The position numbers and the translations under genes are program-made. From positions 620,001 to 684,000 of the forward strand of contig PKTN01000001.1 of NCBI GenBank assembly GCA_002869185.1: a stretch of 64,000 bases of DNA, read 5' to 3'. A model generated the notes under the pieces. That model was not told where the DNA came from, made no database searches, and worked only from the letters and a program-made list of their open reading frames with translations. Of the stretch, positions 45,937-56,959 are shown piece by piece (the stretch's first letter is position 1; the number at the start of each line of letters is the position of its first letter). The stretch comes from Denitrovibrio sp. Lineage in GTDB: Bacteria > Chrysiogenota > Deferribacteres > Deferribacterales > Geovibrionaceae.

Positions 45937-47505
45937 ATGCAAAAAATTAAAAAGCCGCTGTCCTCTGCCAAGGATCAGCGACTTCAAAATGATTCATTTG
46001 ATAAAAACAATAATAACAACATTAACAAAAATATTCAACTGGAAAACTGGTCTATACCCGCAAACTTAATACAAGACATCCAAAGAGCTGATTTTCCAAT
46101 CAGTAGCTTTCCTGCAACTATGCAGGATGCAATAAATGAGGTATTTTGTTATGTAAAAGCTCCAATTGAGCTGATTTCAACATGTGCGTTAACAGCATTA
46201 TCAGTATGCTGTCAGGGGTTGGCATTAGTAAGGAGAGATAGTGCTTTAATAGGACCAATCGGCATTTATAGTTTGGTTATTGCAGAAAGCGGCGAAAGAA
46301 AAACGACTTGTGATAGTTTTTTTATTAAGCCTTTACGAGAATATCAATTACAAAGCGAACTTGACACAAAAAAAGAGAAGGATTTTTATGATACATTAAC
46401 GAAAAAGTATGAAAAGAGTAAGAAAGCATTATTGCAAAAACTGGAGAAACAACCGGAAGGTAGTCCTGAAGAAGAAATTAAAAAAGAGATAAATGAACTA
46501 TATGATTCTAAACCAGTTCAGCCAACTGCGAAAAAATTTATATACGCAGACACAACACCAGAAGCTTTAGCATGGTCACTTTATAATAACTGGAAAATTG
46601 CAGCAATAATCTCAGCCGAGGCTGGTGAATTCTTTGGCTCTACAGCAATGAGACCAGAATCGCTAAAATTAAGCTTATCTATCTTAAATAACCTGTGGGA
46701 TGGTTCAGAAGTTATTGTAGACAGAAAAGTTTCTGAAAGTTTTGTGCTTAGAAATGCTTGTTTAACAACAGGCTTACAAGTTCAAAGTAGTGTACTAAAC
46801 AACTTTTTAAACAAAAATGGTACTTTAGCAAGAGGTTCTGGGTTTCTGCCCAGATTTTTCGTTGTTAATCCAGTTTCAACCCAAGGATATCGTACATATG
46901 AAGAGGCACACTACAAATGGGTAGCACTTGAAATTTTTAGAAACAGAATCTTAACTCTGCTCTCCAATATAAAAACAGATGAGAATAATTCAATTATTTT
47001 CAGAAATATCACTCTAAATAAAGCAGCTAAAGATTTGTGGAGTAATTACCACAACAGTGTCGAGTATAAGTTAAGACCTAATAATTATTATTGTAACCTG
47101 AAATATTTCGCAAGTAAAAGTAGTGATAATGTTGCTAGACTTGCAACACTATTTGAACTTTACAAAAACGAAACAGCCACTGAAATATCTGAGGCTACAA
47201 TGCACTCTGCGATTCAAGTTGGCCAATGGTACCTTGATGAAACAAACCGGTTCTTTAATGGAGTTCAAATACCTAAAGAAATCGCAATGGCAAAAATTGT
47301 GGAAGAATGGTTAGTCGATTATTGTTCAACGAGAGACACGAACGTCATAAAAAAAGCTGATATTGGTCAACGAGTAACCAATTGTGCTCGTGAAACATAC
47401 CAAAGAAGCCTTGCTATTCTTGAGTCAAAGAATCGTTTAAAAACCTTTAAAAATGGTAAGAAAATTTTTGTAGGCTTGAACCCTCATATATACGACGATT
47501 ACTAA
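45937..47505 (+). CDS. DUF3987 (YfjI-like) primase/helicase-type protein
   Basis: 522 residues. GGAGG precedes the ATG, which lies 1 nt after the alpA stop. The 'VIAESGERKTT' loop (about residues 110-120) is the P-loop variant of this family, and 'FIYADTTPEALAWSLYNNW' and 'ISAEAGEFFGSTAM' match its Walker B and sensor regions. A coiled, Lys-rich insertion lies at about residues 145-180. DUF3987 proteins are common in islands next to AlpA and are thought to serve element replication (inference by family context). Confidence 0.8.
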   Translation: MQKIKKPLSSAKDQRLQNDSFDKNNNNNINKNIQLENWSIPANLIQDIQRADFPISSFPATMQDAINEVFCYVKAPIELISTCALTALSVCCQGLALVRRDSALIGPIGIYSLVIAESGERKTTCDSFFIKPLREYQLQSELDTKKEKDFYDTLTKKYEKSKKALLQKLEKQPEGSPEEEIKKEINELYDSKPVQPTAKKFIYADTTPEALAWSLYNNWKIAAIISAEAGEFFGSTAMRPESLKLSLSILNNLWDGSEVIVDRKVSESFVLRNACLTTGLQVQSSVLNNFLNKNGTLARGSGFLPRFFVVNPVSTQGYRTYEEAHYKWVALEIFRNRILTLLSNIKTDENNSIIFRNITLNKAAKDLWSNYHNSVEYKLRPNNYYCNLKYFASKSSDNVARLATLFELYKNETATEISEATMHSAIQVGQWYLDETNRFFNGVQIPKEIAMAKIVEEWLVDYCSTRDTNVIKKADIGQRVTNCARETYQRSLAILESKNRLKTFKNGKKIFVGLNPHIYDDY

Positions 47506-47936
47506 ATATGTCGCTAAACTTGCTAAAGTTCACAAAATTAACCATAAACCATTATGAACATGGTGCTTTTAGCAAGCCAAAACAACAAAACCCACTGCTA
47601 AGCAGCTTCTAAAGTTAAAATTAGCAGTTGTTTAGCAGTCACCAAACGACATAAGATAAAAATTTAATCCTTATATAACAAAAACTTACGCAATATATCT
47701 TTAACTTTAGCAACTTTAGCGGATATTTTACGAAAGAGATTACACATATCCTTAGGTGAGTATAGGAAGTGCTAAAAAAACGGTCGATATCTAATATGAT
47801 TATTAATCAATAATATCCGAATATTATAGTTATGTATTAAACAATAAAGCTACAAAATCCGTTTTATTGTTTAATGCTTAAAATTAAATATTATGCAGTC
47901 ATATTCTTATCGTTATAAGTCTTACATTTTCATGTA
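47506..47936. other. Non-coding interval with a terminator-like palindrome
   Basis: 430 nt between two convergent units. Apart from the inverted repeat at 47836-47875, it holds loose repeats of CTAAAGTT/TTAGCA words (about 47517-47720) that may be protein-binding sites. No gene seen. Confidence 0.5.
47836..47875. terminator. 13-bp perfect inverted repeat downstream of hsdR
   Basis: ATTAAACAATAAA (47836-47848) and TTTATTGTTTAAT (47863-47875) form a perfect AT-rich stem with a 14-nt loop, between the convergent DUF3987 and hsdR genes. It probably serves as a bidirectional terminator. Confidence 0.6.
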
Positions 47937-50900
47937 TTAAAGGTTTCCGCCGACATTTTTAAATTTTTCAACAAAAGCAGCTATCTTCTGAAAAACACTC
48001 TGTTTCTTAGGAAGATATTGCGGGTTTAATGGGCTCATCTTTGGCAGAATGGCATTAAGTTCAGTACCGTTTTCACTGGCAAATTCACGCTTCAGCGAGG
48101 TTGTGATATAACGCTTTGCAGAATCTTCATTCAGGTTTTCAGATCTAATTAATTCTTCTGCTTCACGCTTCTGCTCTGCTTGTGCAAATGTATAAAAGGC
48201 ATCAATCACACTGGCTTTATCGCCAATCTGATCAAGGTCTGTTTGATTAATAAAACCAACCAGCAGGCTCTCTTTGGCTCGGTTGCCAATGCTAGCCCGA
48301 ATCACTCTTCGCACGTCTTCAACAAGTGCAGCTTTATCTTTAACCTTTTTATTATTTTCAAAAATCAATTCCAGAATATAGTCGAGGTTGATCTCTTGCG
48401 ATTTAAGCAGGTCCACTTCGAAAACAACATCATCCCAGTCAATTTTAGACTCGGTATTTTCTTCGCCTGCTTTTTCACGGCGCAGCCAATCACGGATATC
48501 GTTATAGGTTGAACGATAATCCTGACTCTTTCGCTCATCAGGTATTTTAATTTTTTGAATGACTTTAATGTCTTCATCGTTTAAATAATGTTGAGCTTTA
48601 AATGACTCAACAGCCTCTGAGTCATCCACATCAAGGCTTTGCAATGCTTTAAGGTTGGCAAATTCATCGTAATATTGCAACACGTTCTCTACCCGTAAAT
48701 ATTCACCAAACAGTTTTGCAAAGGCCTTTTTGTCGGACTCTTTTTCAATCTCATCTGGATTCGGAAAGCGATGCTGTAACTCAGTTACAACTTCCATATA
48801 ACCACGCCTAGCTTCTCCAGTCACCACATCGGTAAAGCCTTCCATGTATTCCTTGTAGCTTTTTTCCAATACCACATTTTTGGTATTACTATCACCAAAG
48901 GTCTTTATCGCATCAATAGTTGCCTGTTCCAAATCGCGAAAGGTGACAATATTACCGAATGTTTTTGTCGCATCATATATACGGTTTGTACGTGAATAGG
49001 CCTGAATAAGTCCATGGTAGCGTAGGTTTTTATCTACGAACAAGGTGTTCAACGTGGGGGCATCAAAGCCCGTCAGAAACATTCCCACTACAATCAGCAG
49101 GTCAATTTCCTGAGATTTTACACGTTTGGCAAGGTCTCTGTAATAGTTTTGAAAGCCTTTACCGTCAACTCCAAAATTCGTTTTAAACAGTGCATTGTAG
49201 TCAGCAATTGCAGCACTTAAAAACTCTTTGGCACTGCTGTTCATAGCGGAGACATCAAAGCTTTCGTCTTGAATATCACCAACAGCATCTTGATGTTCAT
49301 TTGCCGCAAAGGAGAAGATGGTTGCAACTTTCAGTGGTTTATCCCTGTCTTGCTGCAACTTTTTAAATGATTCGTAATAAAGCTTAGCCGCATCAACACT
49401 GCTCACAGCAAACATAGCATTAAAGCCTTTAGCTCCTACCTGGAGCCGATTTGTTTTCTGCCTGAAGACATTCAGAATATACTGCGAGACTTCCTTGATT
49501 CGATCAGGGTGCAGCAGAGCTTGCTTATTTTCAGCCGCACTGAGCTTTTTCTCATCCTGCTCACTTTCAATCGCTTTAAAATGAGGGCGTACATCGTTAT
49601 AGTCCACCTTGAATTTCAATACCTTTTCATCACGAATAGCATCAGTGATGACATAAGAATGTAGCTCACGTCCGAACACGCTGGCGGTGGTCTCCGCACC
49701 AAGAGCGTTTTGCGTAAAGATAGGCGTTCCGGTAAAGCCGAATTGATAATACTGTTTAAACTTTTTCTTCAGGTTTTTCTGTGCCTCACCAAATTGGCTT
49801 CGGTGGCATTCATCAAAAATAAACACAACTTGCTTGTTGTATACAGACAGATCGTTTTCGCCTTTCATCAGGTTGTTGAGTTTCTGAATGGTCGTTACAA
49901 TGATTTTATTATCTTCTTTATCAATATTACGTTTAAGTCCAGCGGTACTGTCAGAGCCGTTGACGCTGTCCGGCGAAAAACGCTGGTATTCTTTCATTGT
50001 CTGGTAATCCAAGTCTTTACGGTCTACTACAAAAAACACCTTGTCAACAAACTCCAGCTCAGTTACCAAACGTGCAGCTTTAAAACTGGTTAAGGTTTTA
50101 CCGGAGCCGGTGGTGTGCCATATGTAACCGCCGCTTTCCAGCTTTTTCCAGATTTTGGCGGCGTAGGAGCTTTTTATCTTCCACAAAATGCGTTCGGTAG
50201 CTGCAATCTGGTAAGGACGCATCACCAGCAATGTATTACTGACATCAAACACTGAATAAATCAGCAACACATTGAGCAGAGTATTTTTCTGAAAAAAAGT
50301 TACTGTAAAGTCCTTCAGGTCTTTGATAAGAGTATTATCGGACTTAGCCCAGTTTATTGTGAAATCGAAGCTATTTTTGTTGCGTTTTGTGGTGTTTGCA
50401 AAATAACGGCTGTCAGTTCCGTTGGAGATCACAAATAGCTGAAGATATCTGTATAATGAATGATCGCTGTTAAAGCTCTCTTTGCTATAGCGGTGTACCT
50501 GATTAAATGCTTCTCTGATTGCCACACCACGCTTTTTAAGTTCAATCTGCACAAGGGGAAGTCCGTTGACAAGTATAGTTACGTCATAGCGGTTTGCGTG
50601 AGAACCTGTTTGCTCAAATTGCTTGATCACCTGCAGTTTATTACGGGATATATTTTTCTTATCCACTAGGTAGATGTTCTGAATATGTCCGTCATCAAAT
50701 ACAAAATCATATATATAGTCATCGTGAATTTTACGTGTTTTATCGATAATTGTGTCACTTGGTTTATCCAGATAGGTTTCTACAAAGCGTAGCCATTCAG
50801 ATTCTGAGAACTGTACCTTATTCAGTAACTGTAGTTGTTCTCGCACATTGGCGAGCATTTTGTCAGGGGTGTTCAAGCTGGACAGAAATTCATAGCCCTG

Positions 50901-51038
50901 ATTTTGTAAGTCAGAAATGAGCTCACGCTCCAAATCTGCTTCACTTTGGTAGGTTTCACTAGTCTGCCACTCTCTGGTGTATTTATCTAAAATGATAAAG
51001 TTTTTTGATTCAGCAATGGGTGTTGTGTGATCAATCAT
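47937..51038 (-). CDS. hsdR: Type I restriction enzyme R subunit (type IC)
   Basis: 1033 residues, the length of EcoR124I HsdR. The N-terminal nuclease has D152 ('NRYDVTIL') and the E166-x-K168 pair in 'VQIELKKRG', then motor motifs '[17 protein letters not shown]' (Walker A), '[13 protein letters not shown]' (DEAD-like), 'GFTGTPIF' and '[12 protein letters not shown]', and a helical C-terminus. It translocates DNA and cuts away from unmodified sites. It is the last gene of the hsdM-rhuM-hsdS-prrC-hsdR unit. Base composition appears higher in GC than the surrounding element genes, a sign of transfer. Confidence 0.95.
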   Translation of the reverse strand: MIDHTTPIAESKNFIILDKYTREWQTSETYQSEADLERELISDLQNQGYEFLSSLNTPDKMLANVREQLQLLNKVQFSESEWLRFVETYLDKPSDTIIDKTRKIHDDYIYDFVFDDGHIQNIYLVDKKNISRNKLQVIKQFEQTGSHANRYDVTILVNGLPLVQIELKKRGVAIREAFNQVHRYSKESFNSDHSLYRYLQLFVISNGTDSRYFANTTKRNKNSFDFTINWAKSDNTLIKDLKDFTVTFFQKNTLLNVLLIYSVFDVSNTLLVMRPYQIAATERILWKIKSSYAAKIWKKLESGGYIWHTTGSGKTLTSFKAARLVTELEFVDKVFFVVDRKDLDYQTMKEYQRFSPDSVNGSDSTAGLKRNIDKEDNKIIVTTIQKLNNLMKGENDLSVYNKQVVFIFDECHRSQFGEAQKNLKKKFKQYYQFGFTGTPIFTQNALGAETTASVFGRELHSYVITDAIRDEKVLKFKVDYNDVRPHFKAIESEQDEKKLSAAENKQALLHPDRIKEVSQYILNVFRQKTNRLQVGAKGFNAMFAVSSVDAAKLYYESFKKLQQDRDKPLKVATIFSFAANEHQDAVGDIQDESFDVSAMNSSAKEFLSAAIADYNALFKTNFGVDGKGFQNYYRDLAKRVKSQEIDLLIVVGMFLTGFDAPTLNTLFVDKNLRYHGLIQAYSRTNRIYDATKTFGNIVTFRDLEQATIDAIKTFGDSNTKNVVLEKSYKEYMEGFTDVVTGEARRGYMEVVTELQHRFPNPDEIEKESDKKAFAKLFGEYLRVENVLQYYDEFANLKALQSLDVDDSEAVESFKAQHYLNDEDIKVIQKIKIPDERKSQDYRSTYNDIRDWLRREKAGEENTESKIDWDDVVFEVDLLKSQEINLDYILELIFENNKKVKDKAALVEDVRRVIRASIGNRAKESLLVGFINQTDLDQIGDKASVIDAFYTFAQAEQKREAEELIRSENLNEDSAKRYITTSLKREFASENGTELNAILPKMSPLNPQYLPKKQSVFQKIAAFVEKFKNVGGNL

Positions 51039-51056
51039 TTATAAATTCTCCAAAAT

Positions 51057-52241
51057 TTAAGTTACGTCTGACTGGAAGCGGTACATTTGATTTATTTGTC
51101 CTACCAAATAAGCCAGAACACGTTTGTCATCGTCATCAAGTTCAGCCACTTCCTCACCAGCGTGTTTGGAGTGACTAAAAAGGTTTATTATTCTCTCTTC
51201 ATAAGGGTTAGGGCGGCCATTGTCGGTTTGCGGAAGTAATTCTGCCCATTTTTTGTAACCCAGAAAAGTAGAGGTTTTCTCCAGTATATTTCTTAAAAAA
51301 TTAAAATGATATTTTTTGATTTGACCTTCTTGAATCGCTTTTTCAAGCTCTGACTTAAGGTAAAGGTGGTATGAGAATGGTGAATCATTTGGCTGGTCTA
51401 TTAGCTGATGGCTTCCATCTTCAAATTTTTCCAGTCTGTATTTTCTCATATGTCCTCTTTTATACCCTGAACTTCTTTCATCATTATTAAACTCATTGCT
51501 TAATACATTATAAAAAAGTGGATTATGTGTCGTTAAAACGAACTTAACATCAGATGTATTGTATTTAATTAATTGTGCTAAGTGCACAGCCAATTCAATC
51601 AAATGGTTGTCGTCTAGAGAGCTCACAGGATCATCAATGAAAATGTATTCCAATTGGTCAAATTGATCTGTTTCTCGCTCACTAGTTTCAGCTACATTTA
51701 AGATATCAATGACTTGTTCAATCAGGCTAAAGAATATGCACCAGATAAAACAGCTCTCTTCACCTTTGGAGATCTTGATATTTCTATCTTGATCATCATT
51801 TCCTCTTTCAAAAGAGAACGAAACCTCTGAAAATTCAGAGTTAAACAGCGGTGTTAATTTATCGCTGGTGTAATTTTGAAAATGTGTAATAGTATTTCTA
51901 TCCTGCCCTTGTTCCTGCAGTACCCACCTAGTGTAAGTATTAGGCTGTATTCTTAATTTCCTCTCAGTGTTACCACCTAAGTCATTATCCCAATAGAAGA
52001 GATCCTCAGTAAAAGCATTGTAATATAAAAATTTACTACGTGTATTCCCAATGTCATCAAAACTTTCTACGGCATCTAAATCTTCTACATCGTCAAAGGT
52101 CTCGGGCGATATAAGCTTTTTTAATTCTAGCGATAGGCGAGTTTTGCCAGAGCCGTTGAAAGCATAGATCAACTGTACTTTTTTGTTAGCATCTTTTAGC
52201 TGTTGGACTATTTCCGTTAGTGTGTAGCTCATCTTATGCAT
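51057..52241 (-). CDS. prrC: PrrC-type anticodon nuclease
   Basis: 394 residues (E. coli PrrC: 396). The ABC-type ATPase half begins '[22 protein letters not shown]' (Walker A near residue 30), has the family-specific '[15 protein letters not shown]', '[20 protein letters not shown]' in place of LSGGQ, and Walker B/D-loop '[19 protein letters not shown]'. The C-terminal half carries the described catalytic triad equivalents R317, E321 ('FLRNILEKT') and H357 ('FSHSKH'), and D286 in 'NDSPFSYH' corresponds to the anticodon-recognising Asp. PrrC cleaves tRNA-Lys and is kept silent by the linked type I RM enzyme. It lies between hsdS and hsdR, exactly the place of prrC in the E. coli prr locus. 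Start either at 52241 or three codons later. Confidence 0.9.
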   Translation of the reverse strand: MHKMSYTLTEIVQQLKDANKKVQLIYAFNGSGKTRLSLELKKLISPETFDDVEDLDAVESFDDIGNTRSKFLYYNAFTEDLFYWDNDLGGNTERKLRIQPNTYTRWVLQEQGQDRNTITHFQNYTSDKLTPLFNSEFSEVSFSFERGNDDQDRNIKISKGEESCFIWCIFFSLIEQVIDILNVAETSERETDQFDQLEYIFIDDPVSSLDDNHLIELAVHLAQLIKYNTSDVKFVLTTHNPLFYNVLSNEFNNDERSSGYKRGHMRKYRLEKFEDGSHQLIDQPNDSPFSYHLYLKSELEKAIQEGQIKKYHFNFLRNILEKTSTFLGYKKWAELLPQTDNGRPNPYEERIINLFSHSKHAGEEVAELDDDDKRVLAYLVGQINQMYRFQSDVT

Positions 52242-53439
52242 CTACCTCCGGCTTGGGAAAGCTGAAAAGCAGGTCACGGTAATGCTCATATTGCTTTTGT
52301 CGCAATTCAATCTCACGGGGTAAACCTTCGCTGATGGAATTCGTTAACATGTCAAACTTGTCCAATATGGCAACTATACGAGCTTGTTCTTCTGGTGTAG
52401 GCACTGGAATCAATATCTTGGCTAAATTATCTGCATTTACTCGTCTTACTTTTGCACCAGTAATGTACTGCCTTTTTTGTTTTTGAAACTGCTCTGTTTG
52501 AAAGAAATAAGAAACATATTTCGGATTTAAATTATGCCTGTAGAAACAAGCATCACTACTCACAGCAATATTGTCATTCCCTAGCCAAGCAACAGCCTTG
52601 CAGACATCCTCATCGTTTTCGCTTGTTGTCGCTATAACTAAATCACCTGATTGAGCCATACGAGCTTTTTTGGCAAATTCCTCAGAGACAAATGCTTTTG
52701 TTTTGTCTGTATATGTGCCGTAATGCGTGTAAATCTGACCATAGTGAATGCAACCGACACCAGTCTCGGTAAAATCTTTTTTTTGTAAACCACCGCCCCG
52801 AATGAATTTCCCAACTCTTTCTAGCCCCATAGGCAAGTGATCCACGTCATCTTCTGAAAAAGTGAGGAGCTGGTCACGATAATAGTTGTATTGTTTTTTC
52901 CGTGCTGTAAGCTCGGTGGTAAGCTCGGTGGTAAGGGAGGTAAATGCGTCTAAAATACGTACAATTTCCCCTTGAATCTTTAACGACTTTTCCGGCTCGT
53001 CAGGGCACGGGAGAGGAATTATTAATCTAGATAAATCAGATTTGTTGACTGCTGGAACCCCTCCTTCCTTCTTTAAGCCTAATAGCAATTCGCTCTTTGA
53101 CTGAAGAAAATAGAAAAGATATTTATTTATCAACAGTTTTTTATCTATTGATTTCATCTTGTAACACAAAGGTCCTAGCCAAAATGGTTCCTTTTGATAT
53201 CCCACATAACCAATCCCTCCTTGACCTCTAGAAGGGGTTGTAACTGTGTCACCTTCACAATTACTACTTGCACTATATCCAGATCTAGATGTTCCAGCAT
53301 TGATATAATCAAAGTCTGTCGCTTTATCAAGGATTTCAGATGGCTTTTGTCCAGTGTTGATTTTCGTAACATCCCCCAGCGGCATCCACTCTATCTCAGC
53401 GCCATCAAGCAGCTTTTCCAAAAAACTTAACGGGCTCAT
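52234..53439 (-). CDS. hsdS: Type I restriction enzyme S subunit
   Basis: 401 residues with two target-recognition domains: TRD1 (about 15-150, '[16 protein letters not shown]...[14 protein letters not shown]'), a central conserved helix region with '[24 protein letters not shown]', TRD2 (about 205-350, '[28 protein letters not shown]'), and the final conserved helix '[22 protein letters not shown]'. It sets the two half-sites that HsdM methylates. The ATG overlaps the rhuM stop (ATGA). A short duplicated '[14 protein letters not shown]' in the central spacer is notable: in type IC S subunits the number of such repeats sets the spacing of the recognition site. Confidence 0.93.
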   Translation of the reverse strand: MSPLSFLEKLLDGAEIEWMPLGDVTKINTGQKPSEILDKATDFDYINAGTSRSGYSASSNCEGDTVTTPSRGQGGIGYVGYQKEPFWLGPLCYKMKSIDKKLLINKYLFYFLQSKSELLLGLKKEGGVPAVNKSDLSRLIIPLPCPDEPEKSLKIQGEIVRILDAFTSLTTELTTELTARKKQYNYYRDQLLTFSEDDVDHLPMGLERVGKFIRGGGLQKKDFTETGVGCIHYGQIYTHYGTYTDKTKAFVSEEFAKKARMAQSGDLVIATTSENDEDVCKAVAWLGNDNIAVSSDACFYRHNLNPKYVSYFFQTEQFQKQKRQYITGAKVRRVNADNLAKILIPVPTPEEQARIVAILDKFDMLTNSISEGLPREIELRQKQYEHYRDLLFSFPKPEVDA

Positions 53440-54482
53440 GACTTACCGCCGTTTTTATCAGAAGCTTCAAGCTGCTTCACTGCTTTATCAAAATCGCTTT
53501 CAAAGAGCTGATCCTGAACAATACGATATTTTTCAAACTCACTTTCTGCGTGGGCTTTGGCTATCTCTGCGCTAACCTTGCCTGCGTCCTTCAAAATCTC
53601 CCTGTCTGTTGCTGCTATAAAGCGGTTCAGGCGTTCTTCCCAGTCCGCCATGGTCATTGGGATCTGACGTTGTGCCATATCTTCAGCCACATCCAGATAT
53701 GCGTTGACCAGCCTTTGCAGCTGTGCCAGCTCTTTATCATTAAGATAATTTTTGGCAATACCAACATCAAACTTCTGAATTTTGCCTTCAGGAGCATCTT
53801 TCCAGGAGGTTAATCCCATGTGTGTCTTTTCAGCATCTGCACGGGTGTAAACCACTTCAGCGGCGGTCTGTCCGTGAATAGCCCAGTGCAGTTTGTTTTG
53901 AACGGTTGCAAAGAAACGTTTGGTCACGCCTGCCGTTACATCATAATCCAGCGCAGTGGCATATATGTCGGTGATTTTCTGATAAAATTTGCGCTCGCTG
54001 AGTCGTATCTCACGAATACGCTCAAGCTGCTCTTCAAAATATTTTTTTCCAAGGACTGTTCCATCATTTTTGAGACGCTCGTCATCCATCACATAGGCTT
54101 TAATGGTGTATTCTTTGATAATGCCGGTTGCCCATTTACGAAACTGCACTGCTCGTTCAGAGTTGACTTTGTAGCCAACCGCAATAATAGCAGACAGATG
54201 ATAATGGTTTGTGTTGTAGTTTTTCCCGTCTGCGGCAGTTATTCGAAATTTTCGAATAACTGAATCCTCTTCCAGCTCATTGTCTGAGAATACTTTTTTC
54301 AGATGATAGTTGATAGTATGAGTTTCCACATCATATAACACACCCATCATTTTCTGTGTTAACCAGACATTTTCATCAGCATAGACAGCTTCAACGCCCC
54401 CTTCGCCGCTGGCAGCGACAAAAGTGAGATATTCGGCTGCAGATGAGCGAATAGTGGGGAGCTGCTTTTTCTTTTCGCTCAT
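53436..54482 (-). CDS. rhuM: RhuM-family protein inserted in the RM operon
   Basis: 348 residues of the RhuM (virulence-associated) family, with an N-terminal winged-helix-like part 'YADENVWLTQKMMGVLYDVETHTINYHLKK', then 'SDNELEEDSVIRKFRITAADGKNY' and 'YHLSAIIAVGYKVNSERAVQFRKWA' hallmark, and a helical C-terminus with 'TGLTSWKDAPEGKIQKFDVGIAKNYLNDKEL'. Its gene is fused by overlaps to hsdM (TAATG) and hsdS (ATGA). The function of RhuM is not established; it is recurrent in Salmonella islands and in RM loci of many bacteria. Confidence 0.9.
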   Translation of the reverse strand: MSEKKKQLPTIRSSAAEYLTFVAASGEGGVEAVYADENVWLTQKMMGVLYDVETHTINYHLKKVFSDNELEEDSVIRKFRITAADGKNYNTNHYHLSAIIAVGYKVNSERAVQFRKWATGIIKEYTIKAYVMDDERLKNDGTVLGKKYFEEQLERIREIRLSERKFYQKITDIYATALDYDVTAGVTKRFFATVQNKLHWAIHGQTAAEVVYTRADAEKTHMGLTSWKDAPEGKIQKFDVGIAKNYLNDKELAQLQRLVNAYLDVAEDMAQRQIPMTMADWEERLNRFIAATDREILKDAGKVSAEIAKAHAESEFEKYRIVQDQLFESDFDKAVKQLEASDKNGGKS

Positions 54483-56035
54483 TAGTCGCCTCCCTCTATC
54501 TCCGCAACAATGGCATCAATATCCGTACGAAGCCTATCAATATTGGCAACGGTTGTGCTCAGTTCAGTATTTAGCTGGGTTATATCGATCACTTCGCGGT
54601 TGTCTTTAGCTTCTACATAGGTACTGACGGGTAGGTTGTAGTCTTTCTCAACAATCTCGTCATATTCAACAGACTTAGCAACATGTTCAACATCTCCTTT
54701 GGAGTCGAACATTTCCATGATTTCTTTGATGTGCTCATCTGTAAGCATGTTGTTATTGGTCTCTTTCTTAAAGAAATCCTCGCCACTAGCATCTATAAAC
54801 TGGGTGGTGTTATCGGTCTTATGTTTGGAAAGCACCAAAATATTTACGGCGATAGAAGTACCGTAAAACAGATTAGGAGCTAAAGAGATCACGGTTTCCA
54901 CGTAGTTGTTATCTATCAAGTACTGGCGGATTTTCTTTTCTGCACCGCCACGGTAGAAAATACCGGGAAAACAGACAATCGCCGCACGTCCTTTGCTGGA
55001 CAAATAGCTCAATGCATGAAGTACAAAAGCAAAATCTGCCTTTGATTTAGGAGCCAGCACTCCGGCAGGAGCAAAACGGTCATCGTTAATCAAAGTTGGA
55101 TCATCTGACCCATCCCACTTCACCGAGTAAGGCGGATTGGAGACAATAGCATCAAAAGGTTTTTCATCTCCGAAATGCGGATTAATAAGAGTGTTATCAT
55201 GCTGGATATTGAATTTATCATAATTAATGTTGTGCAGAAACATATTCATACGTGCAAGGTTGTAAGTGGTGTGGTTTATCTCCTGACCAAAAAAACCTTC
55301 TTCGATGATATGAGCATCAAAGTGCTTTTTGGCTTGCAACAGCAGAGAACCTGAACCACAGGCAGGGTCATAAATCTTGTTTACGCTGGTTTGCTTGTGC
55401 ATGGCCAGCTGAGCGATCAGTTTCGATACATGCTGTGGGGTGAAAAACTCACCACCTGACTTTCCTGCATTAGCGGCGTAGTTTGAAATTAGAAATTCGT
55501 AAGCGTCACCAAACAAGTCTATCTGACTGCCATTAAAGTCACTGAAATCGAGCCCCGCCACACCTTTGAGTACAGCAGCCAAACGGATATTTTTGTCAGT
55601 GACGGTATTGCCGAGTCGGTTGCTCGTAGTGTCAAAATCGGCAAAAAGACCTTTGATATCACTTTCCGATGGGTAGCCGTTGGCTGAGCTCTCTATAGCG
55701 GTAAAGATAGCTGCCAAATCTGTATTTAAACTGTCGTTGGTGTTAGCACTTTTTACGACATTACAAAACAGTTGGCTAGGGTATATGAAGTATCCTTTGG
55801 TTTTTATGGCATCGTCTTTGATTTCTGGTGTGATAACAGAATCATCCATCTCTGCATAGTTTATGCTGTCGTCATCGGCTTCGATATAGCTGACAAAGTT
55901 TTCACTGATGAAACGGTAAAACAGGGTTCCGAGTACATATTGTTTGAAATCCCATCCATCCACTGCGCCCCGCACATCATTGGCTATTTGCCAGATTTGG
56001 CGTTGAAGTGCTGCACGTTGTTGAATACTTGTCAT
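54482..56035 (-). CDS. hsdM: Type I restriction enzyme M subunit (type IC)
   Basis: 517 residues. N-terminal HsdM helical domain ('[35 protein letters not shown]'), methyltransferase with SAM motif '[14 protein letters not shown]' and catalytic 'NPPY' (N300-Y303), and the C-terminal helical tail. The length and sequence style fit EcoR124I/EcoprrI-type (IC) M subunits. It makes N6-methyladenine at target sites. First gene of the operon. Confidence 0.95.
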   Translation of the reverse strand: MTSIQQRAALQRQIWQIANDVRGAVDGWDFKQYVLGTLFYRFISENFVSYIEADDDSINYAEMDDSVITPEIKDDAIKTKGYFIYPSQLFCNVVKSANTNDSLNTDLAAIFTAIESSANGYPSESDIKGLFADFDTTSNRLGNTVTDKNIRLAAVLKGVAGLDFSDFNGSQIDLFGDAYEFLISNYAANAGKSGGEFFTPQHVSKLIAQLAMHKQTSVNKIYDPACGSGSLLLQAKKHFDAHIIEEGFFGQEINHTTYNLARMNMFLHNINYDKFNIQHDNTLINPHFGDEKPFDAIVSNPPYSVKWDGSDDPTLINDDRFAPAGVLAPKSKADFAFVLHALSYLSSKGRAAIVCFPGIFYRGGAEKKIRQYLIDNNYVETVISLAPNLFYGTSIAVNILVLSKHKTDNTTQFIDASGEDFFKKETNNNMLTDEHIKEIMEMFDSKGDVEHVAKSVEYDEIVEKDYNLPVSTYVEAKDNREVIDITQLNTELSTTVANIDRLRTDIDAIVAEIEGGD

Positions 56036-56282
56036 CTATAAACTCCTGACTCTGTTATTTACCTTTCTGCTAATATGAAAGCAAGAAACTCAAATGATCT
56101 ATTAAGATAAACTATTTATACCAAGTCTTCACATTGAAAACAAGTATGCATAGCATACCCTAACATCATACATGATTATGAAGTTAATTACTATCAATGG
56201 TCTTTAATGCAAAGGGTTAATATACGCAAGCGACAGGCTCTGCCGTTAAACAAGAAAATGTCCAGAATATTTATTTACTATG

Positions 56283-56873
56283 CTACCTGAAATCATCTAT
56301 CTGAACTACATTGTTAAATTCGGCACCGATAAGTTCCAGAACCTTATTCCTGAATCTGTCCATAGGTATGTGATAATCATGTTTCTTGCCCAAAGAGCGA
56401 AGATGCTCATTCAGATCATGACACATGGTCTGTAACTCAATATTAGAAGAAGGTAAATAGTCGCCAAGCTTTCTGTGACAGAAACTATCTATTTCATACT
56501 CCATCTGTGTCATGTGAGCTATAACACTCCGGCTTATCGGCTTTGAATAGGAGATATCATCCCAAAGCTCAGCCATAAAAGTCCGAAGTTTTTCCTGCAC
56601 ACTTTTATCCGAATACATAAACATAACTCTCAAGTGGTTATCTAGTTCGATCATAAAATGCTTCTTGAAATCCTTGAGATCAGCCTTTTTCAAACCAAGC
56701 ATTACGATTACATACCGGCTCTCCTCTTCTACAGCCAAAACACAATTAGTCCGTCCGAAAGTAATGATTTTCGCGTGCCAGTGCCAGTAATTCTCAAGCT
56801 TCTCTGCGGACATATCCGTTCCTGCCCACACAAGCTTGTCATACATTTGTTTTGTCAGATTAAAGTGCAACAT
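56283..56873 (-). CDS. DUF6933-like protein
   Basis: 196 residues. The beginning 'MLHFNLTKQMYDKLVW' and 'WHWHAKIITFGRTNCVLAVEEESRYVIVMLGLKKADLKDF' agree with DUF6933 domains, which are common in accessory regions and of unknown role. The C-terminal half is helical. No good ribosome site is seen before the ATG at 56871-56873, and a longer frame with a hydrophobic beginning exists upstream, so the start is uncertain. Confidence 0.55.
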   Translation of the reverse strand: MLHFNLTKQMYDKLVWAGTDMSAEKLENYWHWHAKIITFGRTNCVLAVEEESRYVIVMLGLKKADLKDFKKHFMIELDNHLRVMFMYSDKSVQEKLRTFMAELWDDISYSKPISRSVIAHMTQMEYEIDSFCHRKLGDYLPSSNIELQTMCHDLNEHLRSLGKKHDYHIPMDRFRNKVLELIGAEFNNVVQIDDFR

Positions 56874-56959
56874 AAAGAATAGTATCAAAAAGAATCCAGT
56901 AAACAAATTAAAATCATTGCTAAACGAAAGGGGCAGGCTAACTGCCCCATATTGTGTAT

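Noticed and set aside
51057-52241. RecF/SMC-like or OLD ATPase for the RM-linked gene
   Set aside because: The length, the operon position and the R-E-H set match PrrC better.
53820-54263. Plus-strand frame of 147 codons over rhuM
   Set aside because: Antisense shadow of a recognised family protein; no own start signal.
56036-56282. Additional gene between hsdM and the DUF6933-like gene
   Set aside because: No open frame with a start signal; AT-rich spacer probably holding the hsd promoter.
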